Counted from the first letter of the stretch, positions 15,153-24,385 are shown. The stretch is 39,643 nt of DNA from Gemmatimonadota bacterium (GCA_022561145.1 JADFRS010000016.1:1-39643), one strand, 5' to 3'. Notes: generated by a model not told the origin, from the sequence alone. Numbers and translations are program-made.

Positions 15153-16361
15153 GTGCCCCGTGCCCTCCCTACGCTCTCGCGTGACCAGGTGGTCCGGCTT
15201 TGGTTCCACCGCCAGGGGCTCACTGAACCGCAGGACGCCAACCGGCTAACCGCGGAAACCCTTCGGCTCCACCTGGAGCGCACGGGCGCGCTGCAATTGG
15301 ACACCATCAACGTCGTGGATCGGGCGCACTACCTCACGCTTTGGAGCCGCTTCGGCCTATACGATCGGACAGCGCTCGACCGCTGGATGTACGATGATCA
15401 GGTGGCCTATGAATACTGGGGGCACGAGGCGTCCCTGCTGCCCATCTCCCACCTCCCCATCGGACGGCGCCGCATGCGCAGGTTCCCTCCCGAGAGCTGG
15501 AAGGCCAAGTCGTGGTGGAAGCACTTCAAGACTTCGGCAGCGTCGAAGCGCCGCGTGCTCGAGCGGCTCGAGGCGGAGGGGCCCCTCGAGAGCATCGACT
15601 TCGAGCCATCGCCCGACCCCGTGAAGTCGGCGGGCGTCATGCCGCCGGCCAGGGAGGACAAGCGCTCTCTAAAGCTGCTCTGGCACTCTGGAAGGGTCGC
15701 CATTCGGAAGCGCCGGCACTTTCGGTGCGTGTACGATCTGGCCGAACATGTGCTTCCCGCAGGCGAGGCGGCCACGCCAGCCGAGTTCGAGGACAGCTGG
15801 CTGCTCACCGGACTATCAGGTAACGGAATCGCCACCGAGGGCCACCTGACCAACTACATCACCGGGCCGGGTCCCAAGCATGACGTCCGCAAGCGTGTGA
15901 TCGCCAGAAACCTGAAGACGGGACGGATCGTGGAGGTGCGGGTCAACGGGTCGCGACGCCGTTGGTTCGCCCTGCCGGAGCATCTGGAAAGCATCGACGA
16001 CATCCCGCCGCCAAGGGGCACTACACTCGTCTGCCCGTTCGACTCGTTGCTGTGGCAGCGCAAGCGAGCTGAAGAGTTGCTCGATTTCCGCTACCGCATC
16101 GAGATCTACGTTCCGGCGCCCAAGCGGGAGTTCGGATACTACGTGCTCCCCATACTCCACGATGGGCGCCTGGTCGGCCGCCTGGACCCAAAGGTGCATC
16201 GGGACCGGCGCGAGCTGGAAGTGCGTGCCCTCCACCTCGAGCACGGCTTCAAGCCCACCAAGCGATTCGAAAGAGCACTAGGCCAGGCGCTCCACAGCCT
16301 CCGCGAATTCGTCGAGGCCGAAAAGGTCTCGATGCCGAAGGGTTGGGAGCGCCTGGCCTAG
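15153..16361 (+). CDS. ycaQ: Winged-helix DNA glycosylase of the YcaQ/AlkX (HTH_42) family
   Basis: About 402 residues. The N-terminal part has the YcaQ signature ALQ48-L-D50-TINVVDRAHYLTLWSRFGLYD, where QxD are the catalytic residues of YcaQ-type glycosylases (AlkZ has QxQ). Then come YWGHEASLLPI and RRMRRFP, a winged-helix region, VCPFDSLLWQRKRAEELLDFRYRIEIYVP and the C-terminal GRLDPKVHRDRRELEV. YcaQ excises bulky alkylated bases and unhooks interstrand crosslinks. GTG 15153 is preferred because homologues begin near this point and because the divergent DUF3179 gene starts at 15039. An alternative GTG at 15051 would add 34 unconserved residues. Confidence 0.92.
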   Translation: MPRALPTLSRDQVVRLWFHRQGLTEPQDANRLTAETLRLHLERTGALQLDTINVVDRAHYLTLWSRFGLYDRTALDRWMYDDQVAYEYWGHEASLLPISHLPIGRRRMRRFPPESWKAKSWWKHFKTSAASKRRVLERLEAEGPLESIDFEPSPDPVKSAGVMPPAREDKRSLKLLWHSGRVAIRKRRHFRCVYDLAEHVLPAGEAATPAEFEDSWLLTGLSGNGIATEGHLTNYITGPGPKHDVRKRVIARNLKTGRIVEVRVNGSRRRWFALPEHLESIDDIPPPRGTTLVCPFDSLLWQRKRAEELLDFRYRIEIYVPAPKREFGYYVLPILHDGRLVGRLDPKVHRDRRELEVRALHLEHGFKPTKRFERALGQALHSLREFVEAEKVSMPKGWERLA

Positions 16362-16362
16362 G

Positions 16363-17742
16363 TTAGCGCGACTCTCTCAGCGTGATCTCCACGCGGCGGT
16401 TCTGGGCACGACCCGCTTCCGTACCGTTGTCGGCAGTCGGGCGGGTCTCGCCGGAGCTCTCGAGTTGGAAGCTCGCGGCAAGCAGCGTTGGGAAGTTCGC
16501 CATCAGGAAGTCCCGCACCGACTCCGCCCTGCGTACGCTCAGCCGCTCGTTGTATGCCTCCGAGGCTGTCGAGTCCGTGTGGCCGTGCAACACTGCTGAC
16601 GCGTCGGCGCGCGCGACCATGGCTCGACCGACCCCCATGAGCGCTCGCATGGCGGCCGCATCCAACTCGGACGAGTCGACCTCGAAGGTGACGTTGCCGA
16701 ACGTGGGCAGCGGCACAGGTTCTGGAACTTCCACCGGGACGCGGCAGCCGCGCGCGTCCACCTCCGTGTCGGCCGGTGTGTTCGGGCAACGGTCCAGACC
16801 GTCGAAAACCCCATCGCGGTCCGAGTCGATCGGACAGCCGGAGTCGTCCACGCTGGCGCCGGCCGGCGTGTCGGGGCAGCGGTCCAGGCCATCCGGTACG
16901 CCATCCCGGTCATCGTCGAGCGGACAGCCAGTCACATCCACTCGCGCTCCGCGTGGTGTATCGGCACAGCGGTCCGGCCCGTCGAACACGCCATCACCAT
17001 CGGAGTCGGCCGGACAGCCGGAGGCGTCCACCCGAACGCCGCGCGGCGTCCCGGGGCAGGCATCCACACCATCCCGCACACCGTCGAGGTCCGCGTCCCT
17101 CACCTCCTCTTCGCCCCCGCCGCGCACGAAGAACGACACACCCACGCTTGCCGTGCTGGCCCAGAACGTCTGGTCGGGAGTGACAGGCGAGACCAAGGCG
17201 CCTGTACGCTCGAGCGCGTTGCTTATCTGGCGCATGCGAGCGTCCACCCTGATCGCCACGCTGGGCGCGACGAACAGTCTGAAACCTCCGCCGTAGCTCA
17301 CCGTGAAGTTGCTCTCGGAATCGAGTCCCTCGGGGCTCCATCGTGACTGCCCCAGACCGACAACTGGGTAGAGTTGGGCATGGTCACCCAGTGGGATGTT
17401 GTAGCCGAGCGAAGCACCGTAATAGAGCAGGTCGAGGTCCCTGCGGACCTCACCCAAGGGCTGCATCTCGAGGGACATGCTCCCGAGCTCACCCTCCAGG
17501 AAGAGGCCACTCCCGAAGTGGTATCCGAGGAAAACGCCGAAGAGCGCATTGCCGGCGGGATCCACAAAAACCGCACTTCCATCCGGGTCGAACTCGGGTG
17601 TGTCGTCGTAGAAGCCGACGAACGGGGAGATTTCCAGGCCTGACCCGCGTGAGGGTGGTGCCTCATCCTGGCCGGCCATGGCCATAGGCAGCAGTAGGAC
17701 GCCTAGAGCCAGTTTTCGAAGCAAACGAGTCGGGGCAGTCAT
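16363..17742 (-). CDS. OmpA-family outer membrane protein with thrombospondin type 3 repeats
   Basis: A protein of 459 residues. Signal peptide about 1-24. A beta-barrel of about 35-205 follows. An acidic calcium-binding linker with four thrombospondin-3-like repeats (about 215-330, each with D-DGV-DG-D-CP and TP) leads to a C-terminal OmpA peptidoglycan-binding domain (about 350-455). That domain contains VTFEVDSSEL, LHGHTDSTASEAYNERLSVRRAESVRDFL and GRAQNRRVEI. It ties the outer membrane to peptidoglycan. ATG 17742 lies 9 bases after GGAG; the longer frame to 17805 lacks a signal peptide. It is convergent with, and nearly touching, the glycosylase gene (16361/16363). Confidence 0.95.
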   Translation of the reverse strand: MTAPTRLLRKLALGVLLLPMAMAGQDEAPPSRGSGLEISPFVGFYDDTPEFDPDGSAVFVDPAGNALFGVFLGYHFGSGLFLEGELGSMSLEMQPLGEVRRDLDLLYYGASLGYNIPLGDHAQLYPVVGLGQSRWSPEGLDSESNFTVSYGGGFRLFVAPSVAIRVDARMRQISNALERTGALVSPVTPDQTFWASTASVGVSFFVRGGGEEEVRDADLDGVRDGVDACPGTPRGVRVDASGCPADSDGDGVFDGPDRCADTPRGARVDVTGCPLDDDRDGVPDGLDRCPDTPAGASVDDSGCPIDSDRDGVFDGLDRCPNTPADTEVDARGCRVPVEVPEPVPLPTFGNVTFEVDSSELDAAAMRALMGVGRAMVARADASAVLHGHTDSTASEAYNERLSVRRAESVRDFLMANFPTLLAASFQLESSGETRPTADNGTEAGRAQNRRVEITLRESR

Positions 17743-18017
17743 GGTATTGCTCTCCTTGCGGATCCGCTGTTCCGCACTATCCAGTTGGGGCAACGCATTC
17801 TTCAATCCTGGAGGCTCATCGTCGATCCCTCACCGAACGAGGCTCTAACCGGTTCTTTTGCAAGGACCGTTCCTCTTCGTGGGTTCGGGGGGAGAACGCG
17901 CCTAAAGGCTCAGTGTTTCCATGACGGATCGCGCATCGGTCGGCATCGTGGCGAACCTCGGACATCCAGCCAAACTGGGGGTGTTCGCACAGATTTCTGA
18001 TACGCCTGTCGTGGCGG

Positions 18018-18875
18018 CTACCAGCGTTTCTTCTTCGGCCTGAAGGCCTGACGCATCACTTCGGCGTCGAAATGCTCACCGGGATCACCCGTGGTCGCGA
18101 AGCGATACAAGGCAGCCGAATAGATCCCGTCCAGCGCCGACTTCACGAGCATGAGAAAGACGAATCCACCGAAGACCGACACCATCATCGGGATCACGAG
18201 CACTTCGTTGACCTGCGCCACCATGATGGCGACCGGAATGAACGTCACCATCATAAGCATGAGCACGATGGCGAACGCAAACCCCATGCCGGCATGCGCG
18301 ACGACCTGTTCTCCCCAGGTCTGCTTGAAGACGCTCGCGCTCTCCTTAACCGCATCGATCGCGCTCACATCTTTCGTTACCAGAACAGGCACCGTGAGGT
18401 ACGTGGCCAAACTCCACGAAACTCCGATCAGTCCGATGACGATACGCCCAAGAAAGCCGACCCGCTCTTCGATCATCCTGAGAACCATGCCGATGGTCGC
18501 GGCGATCGCCGCATAACCCAGCACGGTCGGCAACTTGTCGAGCGCGATCCTCATCCCGTCGGACACGGTTGGGTCCCCGCCGTCCAACCGAATCATGGCG
18601 GCGCCCACCAGGGCCGTATTGAAAAAGAAGATCGCCGTGTAGAGTGCCAGGTAGTAGAGAAAGGCAATCACGTAGCCAAGATAGCCGGGATCCTCCGCAA
18701 GGCGTTCTAGTGCGCCGAAGCCCTCACCGATGAACGCGAACGGTACGACGAACGTGGCCGTCACCAACACGGTCGCAACGCCAGAAAGGAGTGGAAAGAC
18801 TAGCAACTCCTTATCCAGCCTGAGGACACGGGCACTCCCCTTCATCAGTTCCCAACTGTTCGAAAACTTCGACAT
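18018..18875 (-). CDS. DUF6159-like multi-pass membrane protein
   Basis: A protein of 285 residues. The N-terminus is typical of this family: FSNSWELMKGSARVLRLDKELLVFPLLSG. About six membrane helices follow (for example TVLVTATFVVPFAFIG, AFLYYLALYTAIFFFNTALVG, VIGLIGVSWSLATYLTVPVLV). The pattern AIDAVKESASVFKQTWGEQVV recurs in DUF6159 and related proteins. Function unknown. A short basic tail ends FRPKKKRW. The start is ATG 18875, because AGGAGG (TGAATCCGAAC before ATG) is at usable spacing; GTG 18887 would sit on the ribosome binding site. It lies on the minus strand upstream of OmpA with a 275-base gap. Confidence 0.88.
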   Translation of the reverse strand: MSKFSNSWELMKGSARVLRLDKELLVFPLLSGVATVLVTATFVVPFAFIGEGFGALERLAEDPGYLGYVIAFLYYLALYTAIFFFNTALVGAAMIRLDGGDPTVSDGMRIALDKLPTVLGYAAIAATIGMVLRMIEERVGFLGRIVIGLIGVSWSLATYLTVPVLVTKDVSAIDAVKESASVFKQTWGEQVVAHAGMGFAFAIVLMLMMVTFIPVAIMVAQVNEVLVIPMMVSVFGGFVFLMLVKSALDGIYSAALYRFATTGDPGEHFDAEVMRQAFRPKKKRW

Positions 18876-19103
18876 GTTCGGATTCACCTCCTACTCAGAC
18901 AGCTCATGGGGCCGGAAGAGCTGAACATCGAGCCAACACGTTACTTTCCCACGCTACCTAATTGTACGGACAGGCGCTAGCATTCTTCACGTCGATAGGA
19001 TAGTCCCGGTCCAGGAACTGCTTGCCACGCCCCAGGCTCCTACGGCAAGTTTGACAGGCGGCATGAATCGCCCAGGAATTGTCACGGCAACACGGAGATG
19101 CTC

Positions 19104-19490
19104 ATGGATGTGATCCTCGAGTTTTTCTCGTTCCAGGGCCGGGTCAACCGGGCTTGGTACTTCTGGCACACGTTTCTGGATGGCGCTGTGGCCATTGGGC
19201 TCATTCTCGCGATCGTCATCGTGGGCGGCATGCTGGGAAATCCGCTCTTCGCGCTTCCGGCTGTGGGTGTGGCGGTGGCCGCTGGGGTTGCCGAATTGGC
19301 AATCACCGTCAAGCGCCTTCACGACATCGGACGACCGGGGTGGCATTGGTGGCTGCTGCTTATTCCGTTCTATAACATCTATCTGGGCTTGTCCCTACTG
19401 TTCAAGCGAGGAAGCATCGGACCCAACGAATTTGGTACTGATCCGCTGGGTACACCCGCACCGGTGGGCTACATCGAGGGTGAGGTTTAG
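19104..19490 (+). CDS. DUF805 family membrane protein
   Basis: A protein of 128 residues. The signature is FQGRVNRAWYFWHTFL at the N-terminus, with KRLHDIGRPGWHWWLLLIPFYNIYLGLSLLFKRGSIGPNEFG. DUF805 proteins (YhaH/YhaI-like) have four membrane helices and no known function. ATG 19104 has GGAG 6 bases upstream, whereas ATG 19098 would sit on it. TTGACA at 19051-19056 with a weak AGGAAT 17 bases on is a possible promoter (low confidence). It is followed by an unrelated TPR-like gene. Confidence 0.93.
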   Translation: MDVILEFFSFQGRVNRAWYFWHTFLDGAVAIGLILAIVIVGGMLGNPLFALPAVGVAVAAGVAELAITVKRLHDIGRPGWHWWLLLIPFYNIYLGLSLLFKRGSIGPNEFGTDPLGTPAPVGYIEGEV

Positions 19491-19564
19491 TCCTTGCGGA
19501 ATTCTGCTGTCCCGGTCCTTATGACCTTGTTACTATTTTCTTTCACACCTGAACCGCGATCAAG

Positions 19565-20203
19565 ATGAGTCGAATCTCGCAATGGATGGGCTTCAAGCCC
19601 TACTTCTCCAAGAAGGGCCCCAAGGGCTGGGAGACGAAGCTTGCGAAGCTGGAGTCCGAGGCGACCAACGCCCCTCTGGGCTTTCGCGGCCAGCCCCTCA
19701 ACCAGGCTGGCGACCTGTGCCTAAAAGCGGACGATCATGCGCGCGCGCTTCAATACTACGGCCGTGCGATCAACGCCCTGCTCCAAGACGAGCACCCCGA
19801 AGCGGCCCGTGGAGTGGCGACCAAGATCCTTCGGATTCACCCGGGGGCGATTCGCACGCTCTACACGCTGACCTGGCTGGACCTGGCCGCGCATCACATG
19901 GCCTCAGCGCTGACCCACCTCCGAGAATACACGGAGGCGGCAGAGCGTGGTGGACAAAAGAGCCGGGCCGCGGAGGCCATCGTCGAGATGGCCAAGTTGG
20001 TGGAGGAGCGGGAGTTCCTGAACGCGGCAGGCGATGCGCTTGGACGACTCGGGTTCTACGATCTGGCTGACCGCGTGCACGCCTGGGCCGACGCCGGCGG
20101 TTCACCGGACGCGATCCACGACGTTGCCGAGTTCAGGACTCAGTGCATTCGGGAAGCGATCGGCTCCAACGACCAAAGGAAGACGAAGGGCTTTCCGGCC
20201 TAG
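19565..20203 (+). CDS. TPR-like soluble protein, unknown function
   Basis: A protein of 212 residues, all-helical in appearance. Short TPR-like units are visible, for example NQAGDLCLKADDHARALQYYGRAINALLQD, GVATKILRIHPGAIRTLYTLTWLDLA and EREFLNAAGDALGRLGFYDLADRVHAWAD. No signal peptide, no catalytic motif. I do not recognise a specific family; a cytoplasmic scaffolding role is the only guess. No clear ribosome binding site precedes ATG 19565. The stop is followed by 70 non-coding bases and then the MmuM-like gene. Confidence 0.75.
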   Translation: MSRISQWMGFKPYFSKKGPKGWETKLAKLESEATNAPLGFRGQPLNQAGDLCLKADDHARALQYYGRAINALLQDEHPEAARGVATKILRIHPGAIRTLYTLTWLDLAAHHMASALTHLREYTEAAERGGQKSRAAEAIVEMAKLVEEREFLNAAGDALGRLGFYDLADRVHAWADAGGSPDAIHDVAEFRTQCIREAIGSNDQRKTKGFPA

Positions 20204-20273
20204 CCCACATACGGCCGCAATTACGCCCCTAAGCCCATCTAATGAGCACGCCCCAGCCGGCACTAGATCTGAG

Positions 20274-21233
20274 ATGAGGCAGGCCTCAGTGCGATCGGGC
20301 AATCCGATCGTGCCCTTCGTGGAGGGCCAGGGCATCATGATGCTGGACGGCGGGCTCGCCACCGAACTGGAGGCGCGCGGCCACAACCTGGACGGCGAAC
20401 TCTGGTCGGCCGGGCTGCTCCTCGATGCGCCCGAGGCCGTGAGGCAAGTTCACCTGGACTTCCTGGCTGCCGGAGCCGATTGCATCACCACTATCACCTA
20501 TCAGGCAACCGTGCCTGGCTTCAGCAAGCATGGTCTGAGCGAGAACGAGGCCGTCGATCTGATGCGGTACGCGGTGCAGATCGCGGTGGACGCTCGCGAT
20601 GAGTTCTGGGGCGATTCCGTGAACAGAAAGGATCGCTTGCGCCCACTCGTGGCGGCCAGCATCGGACCCTACGGTGCCTTCCTCGCGGACGGCTCGGAGT
20701 ACACGGGCGACTACGAAATCGACGATGATGCGCTCTACTGGTTCCATCGTCTGAGGTGGCATGTCTTGGCCGATGGTCCGGCCGATCTACTCGCATGCGA
20801 GACGATCCCGTCCAAGCGGGAAGCCATGGTGCTACTCCGACTGCTCGGCGAGTCACCCGGACGGTGGGCGTGGCTCAGCTTCAGCTGCAGGGACGAGGCT
20901 CACCTGTGCGACGGGAGTCCGCTCGCTGAAGCGGCACGAGCTTGCGATGCGGAACCGGGATTGATGGCGGTGGGGGTAAACTGCGTGCCACCCGCAGCGG
21001 TGGGACGGATGATCGACGAGCTTCGGAAGGGGACCACCAAGCCCGTGATCGTCTACCCCAACTCGGGTGAGCGGTACAGCGCTGCGGCCAAGGCATGGCA
21101 GGGCGACCCACCCGAGATCGACTGGGACGACGCCAGCGCGGACTGGGTCGAACGCGGCGTTTCCGGAGTCGGCGGCTGCTGTCGCGTCAGCCCCGAGACG
21201 ATCTCCGGAATACGGCGAAAGTTGGTGGACTGA
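20274..21233 (+). CDS. mmuM: Homocysteine S-methyltransferase family protein
   Basis: A protein of 319 residues with the homocysteine-binding domain. The N-terminus has MMLDGGLATELEARGHNLDGELWSA. The zinc-binding Cys residues are C237 (AVGVNC) and C302-C303 (GVGGCC). Such enzymes transfer a methyl group from S-methylmethionine or SAM to homocysteine to make methionine, without cobalamin. The fold and spacing match YagD/MmuM (about 310 residues). ATG 20274 starts the conserved part; the longer frame from 20034 overlaps the preceding gene. A methionine-salvage role is inferred; no permease (mmuP) is next to it. Confidence 0.93.
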   Translation: MRQASVRSGNPIVPFVEGQGIMMLDGGLATELEARGHNLDGELWSAGLLLDAPEAVRQVHLDFLAAGADCITTITYQATVPGFSKHGLSENEAVDLMRYAVQIAVDARDEFWGDSVNRKDRLRPLVAASIGPYGAFLADGSEYTGDYEIDDDALYWFHRLRWHVLADGPADLLACETIPSKREAMVLLRLLGESPGRWAWLSFSCRDEAHLCDGSPLAEAARACDAEPGLMAVGVNCVPPAAVGRMIDELRKGTTKPVIVYPNSGERYSAAAKAWQGDPPEIDWDDASADWVERGVSGVGGCCRVSPETISGIRRKLVD

Positions 21234-21248
21234 GGGTCGTCGTCCCGT

Positions 21249-22250
21249 TCATCTTTGCCGCATCAAGTCCGCGAGCTCGGCGGCGAGTGCTTCCGACGGA
21301 AGCAGCCCTGATGCCGGAAGCCTGAGAATCAACTCCGCCCATTTCTCATCCTGGGCGAAGGCCCGACGCAGAAACGGCAAGGCCGCCTCACGGTCACCTT
21401 CCGCGGCCAACGTCACACCGACCCAGAAGGGCGCCTCGCCATTGGTGACCGGATCGGGCACGAGGCCCATCGCCTCCGAATAGGCCTCCATCGCACTGCC
21501 GAGCTCCCCCTTCGTCACCCACTCGTCACCCTCGTTGAGCTTCAAATAGGCCCGCTGGAGCAACACCAGGCGGCGAAGTTCCTTTACAGGCTCCGGGTGG
21601 TCTTCAACGCGCAAGTCGAACCTACGATCGATCCAAGGCTTGCCCGTGCTCTCCGCCGCCACCACTACGATTGCCGCGGACTGGCGACCACGGATGTCGC
21701 CCCCTTCGTGCTGTGCCGCCTCGAGCGCAGCCAGTAGTCTCTCCGCGAGGTCACCGTCGCTGGACTCGTAGGCACGGGCCATGGCGCCCCACACGGTCTC
21801 TCTTTCCATCAGGTTGGCTTGCACCGAGTAGCCGTCGCCGACAAGGTGACCCGCCGCGAAGATCGCTCGCGAGCCCGTGTGGGCGGCCACCCTCCCCTGC
21901 GCGTCGACCATGGCGACCTGCCGCACCGCCTCGTCCGCATCGGTGGACACCAGCGCGCGAAGCGCGTCGTGTGCAGAGCGGCCCATACGCATGAGATCCA
22001 ACCCGAGCGGGCCGTACGATGGCTCCACGAACGACTGGGTGGCAACGGCTCCGATCCCGGCCTCCGCCCACGGGACGATCGCACCCACCGAGAACCAGTG
22101 GGATTGTACGGCCACACCCAACTCTCCCGTTTCACGGTCGAACGCCACGATCGAGTAAGTGGCCACCGGACGCTTCGGCGTGACGCTTTGGCCCGAGACA
22201 GCACCGGGTGCGAACGCCGCTAGCAGCACACAGGGCAGCGTAAAACGCAT
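21249..22250 (-). CDS. Exported DUF1028 protein with C-terminal helical repeat extension
   Basis: A protein of 333 residues. Signal peptide 1-20 (ending AVSGQ). DUF1028 domain at about 28-225: ATYSIVAFDRETGELGVAVQSHWFSVGAIVPWAEAGIGAVATQ, YGPLGLDLMRMG, then the C-terminal GDIRGRQSAAIVV. A TPR-like extension of about 100 residues follows (AYLKLNEGDEWVTKGELGSAMEAYSEAMGLVP). DUF1028 has an Ntn-hydrolase-like fold. In intracellular members the Thr right after the initiator Met is the presumed nucleophile. Here the matching Thr lies inside the chain after a signal peptide and linker. It is paralogous to 38290-39078. ATG 22250 gives a clean signal peptide. Confidence 0.9.
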   Translation of the reverse strand: MRFTLPCVLLAAFAPGAVSGQSVTPKRPVATYSIVAFDRETGELGVAVQSHWFSVGAIVPWAEAGIGAVATQSFVEPSYGPLGLDLMRMGRSAHDALRALVSTDADEAVRQVAMVDAQGRVAAHTGSRAIFAAGHLVGDGYSVQANLMERETVWGAMARAYESSDGDLAERLLAALEAAQHEGGDIRGRQSAAIVVVAAESTGKPWIDRRFDLRVEDHPEPVKELRRLVLLQRAYLKLNEGDEWVTKGELGSAMEAYSEAMGLVPDPVTNGEAPFWVGVTLAAEGDREAALPFLRRAFAQDEKWAELILRLPASGLLPSEALAAELADLMRQR

Positions 22251-22451
22251 GGCGACAACTCCTATTCGAAAGGGCAGGACCGCGTGATGGGTACACATGT
22301 TGTAGCCAGCGGCTCACGCCCGCAACACGGCCGCGTGTGTTGGTCGCCATCGCGAGACCGAGTCGTCCTTGCGCTCCGCGGGGCACCCAGGCAGCTTCGA
22401 GTCTGCGCGTCGCGCCCAGCTGAGCAGGGAGCCACCAGGCGAGGGACGGAT

Positions 22452-22979
22452 GTGAGGTTGAGGCCCACAGTTCTAGTTTTCGTGATGATCACGGTAAAGG
22501 CAGGACTCACCGGCATGCTTGCCGCCCAGCAAAATGGGGCTGAGCCAGACTCGCTCCAGGTGCAAGCGCTGATGCAGGAGGCGACCCTGCGCATGGCGGA
22601 GGATCGTTGGGCCGAGGCCGCCGAAGCTTGGTCGCGAGTGATCACCGTCAGCCCGGCTCACGTCGTGGCCTACCTCAATCGCGCCATGAGTTATTACAAG
22701 GCTGGCAACTGCGAGCGCCGCGAGAGTGACGCTCGAAGTGCGCTGGAGATCCTGGGTGAGGGCACTTTCGAGTCCGAGGACCTCGAGTCACTCGTCTATC
22801 GAGCACAGGCACACGCCCACCTCATGGACCTAGACCAGGCCATCCGGCTCTTGGAGGAGGCCCAGCGGGAGCACCTCGACAGCCGGCCGGCATCCTCCTC
22901 AACCAGATGCGGCGCCGCGCCGCCGGGACGTCGACATGGCACTGCCCGGCAGGCGGGGCTTGATGCACGAACCCAGTAG
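22452..22979 (+). CDS. Exported TPR protein, C-terminus uncertain
   Basis: About 175 residues from GTG 22452, which follows GAGGGA. The hydrophobic signal (residues 4-25, ending LAAQQ) precedes TPR-like helices: ALMQEATLRMAEDRWAEAAEAWSRVITVSPAHVVAYLNRAMSYYKAGNC and LESLVYRAQAHAHLMDLDQAIRLLEEAQREH. The last 30 residues in frame are low-complexity and basic. A +1 shift after about 22880 would give a helix-like PAGILLNQMRRRAAG ending at another stop. A frameshift in nature or in the assembly is possible but not proven. It is divergent from the DUF1028 gene. Function unknown. Confidence 0.6.
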   Translation: MRLRPTVLVFVMITVKAGLTGMLAAQQNGAEPDSLQVQALMQEATLRMAEDRWAEAAEAWSRVITVSPAHVVAYLNRAMSYYKAGNCERRESDARSALEILGEGTFESEDLESLVYRAQAHAHLMDLDQAIRLLEEAQREHLDSRPASSSTRCGAAPPGRRHGTARQAGLDARTQ

Positions 22980-23016
22980 CTGCAGAAAATGATCACACCT
23001 GAACCGAGGCGCTAAA

Positions 23017-24135
23017 GTGTCGACTTCCCGAAGAGATTTCTTGATCGCAGGCGCGATGGCCGGCGGTGCGGCCGGCTTGGGGATCTTCCCCGGCAAGGCC
23101 ACGGCTAGCCTACGCCCACGAAACACCCGAGCCCTCAAGATCCTGATCCTCGGCGGCACGGGTTTCATCGGCCCACATCAGGTGGCCTACGCGCTCGAGC
23201 GAGGACACACGGTTACGCTCTTCAACCGGGGCCGAACCAACACCCATCTGTTCCCGGAGGTGGAGAGGCTCGTCGGTGACCGCAACGACGATCTGCGTGC
23301 GCTGGAGGGTCGCAGGTGGGATGTGGTGATCGACAACTCCACTGCCCGGCCTGATTGGGTAAAACTCTCGGCAGAACTGCTGAGAGACTCCGTAGACCGC
23401 TACTTGTACGTCTCATCCAGGTCGGCCTACTCGGATACCAGCCGAATTCCGATGACCGCCGATGCTCCCACGCACACGTTCGAGTCCACCGGAGTGAGCC
23501 CGGACGCCGAACGGTTCCCCTACGGTCTGGCGAAGGTGCTCTCGGAAAACGAAGCCCGCCGCGTCTTTCCTGGGAGAGCCACCATCTTCCGACCGGGTTT
23601 GATCATCGGACCCGGCGACCAAACCGACCGATTCACCTACTGGCCCGTGCGCATCCACAAGGGTGGCGAGGTCCTCGCACCAGGCGAGCGGTCGGATCCG
23701 GTGCAGATCATCGACGTCCGTGATTTCACCGAATGGATGATCCGCATGGCTGAGGACGGACACACCGGGACCTATAATGTGGTCGGTCCGGCCAACCCCA
23801 GGCCCATGGCCCAGCTTCTATACGGGATCCGAGCTGTTACCACGTCCGAGACCGAGTTCACCTGGGTCGACGCTGATTTCTTGGCGGATCACGGAATCCG
23901 GCCCTACCGCGAGATGCCGGTCTGGAGGCCGCCGCATGATGGCTTCGAGGGCTTCGCCAGGTTCGATCTGACCCCCGAGGTGGAACGCGGGCTCACGTTC
24001 CGATCGCTCGCCCAAACGACGCTGGATACGCTCGAATACCACTTCTCGCGCCCGCCGGAACGTCAGGCCGAACTAAGGTCGGGCATCTCGCTCGCACGCG
24101 AGGCGGAGGTGCTCGCCGCCTGGCACGGGAGATAG
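23017..24135 (+). CDS. Tat-exported NAD-dependent epimerase/dehydratase (extended SDR)
   Basis: A protein of 372 residues. The N-terminus has a twin-Arg signal (STSRRDFLIAGAMAGGAAG), suggesting folded export with cofactor. The Rossmann motif is GG47-T-G-F-I-G52 (ILGGTGFIGPHQV), with the SDR active site S (YVSSRSAYSD) and Y169-GLA-K173. An RPGLIIGPGD segment and a C-terminal substrate domain (EMPVWRPPHDGFEGFARFDLTPEVERGL) follow. It probably reduces or epimerises a nucleotide-sugar or related ligand; the substrate is unknown. GTG 23017 with GAGGC 7 bases upstream is the start. Export of an SDR is unusual but recurrent in these phyla. Confidence 0.88.
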   Translation: MSTSRRDFLIAGAMAGGAAGLGIFPGKATASLRPRNTRALKILILGGTGFIGPHQVAYALERGHTVTLFNRGRTNTHLFPEVERLVGDRNDDLRALEGRRWDVVIDNSTARPDWVKLSAELLRDSVDRYLYVSSRSAYSDTSRIPMTADAPTHTFESTGVSPDAERFPYGLAKVLSENEARRVFPGRATIFRPGLIIGPGDQTDRFTYWPVRIHKGGEVLAPGERSDPVQIIDVRDFTEWMIRMAEDGHTGTYNVVGPANPRPMAQLLYGIRAVTTSETEFTWVDADFLADHGIRPYREMPVWRPPHDGFEGFARFDLTPEVERGLTFRSLAQTTLDTLEYHFSRPPERQAELRSGISLAREAEVLAAWHGR

Positions 24136-24275
24136 TGCTCCCTCGCGCACGACAAACACTTGACCCAATGAACACAGTCCGCCACCATATGTAGACGTTT
24201 TCAACAAAGAGAAGATTTGGCAACAGTACGGAAACTACGGGGGGCCTGTCTCATTAGGTCTCCCTTTTCTTGTTA

Positions 24276-24385
24276 CCCCCGGTCAACCACCGGGGGGCCC
24301 AGCGCGGGGGAGTCACCGCGCATGTCAGCACGTCGGAAGGTGCGGTTCGTCCGGACTCCGACCGTGACAAACACCAAGGAGTAGG
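24276..24385 (+). promoter_or_regulatory. Structured 5' leader of cold shock gene 2
   Basis: Hairpin 1 is CCCCCGGT (24276-24283), 5-base loop, ACCGGGGG (24289-24296). After 5 bases comes hairpin 2, GCGCGG (24302-24307), 8-base loop, CCGCGC (24316-24321). Then come AT-TC-AGCA, GTCGG (24332-24336), CTCCGAC (24356-24362) and CCAAGGAG. From CCGCGC onwards spacing matches the leader at 7832-7935 base for base. Hairpin 1 differs in sequence but keeps pairing and loop length. Confidence 0.6.

Noticed and set aside
16770-17090. Repetitive DNA in the OmpA gene as a tandem repeat or CRISPR
   Set aside because: It is the coding sequence of four thrombospondin-3 repeats, with matching protein period and no spacers.
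17785-18000. 71-codon plus-strand frame between OmpA and the DUF6159-like gene
   Set aside because: No ribosome binding site and no recognisable pattern; it occupies the probable promoter region.
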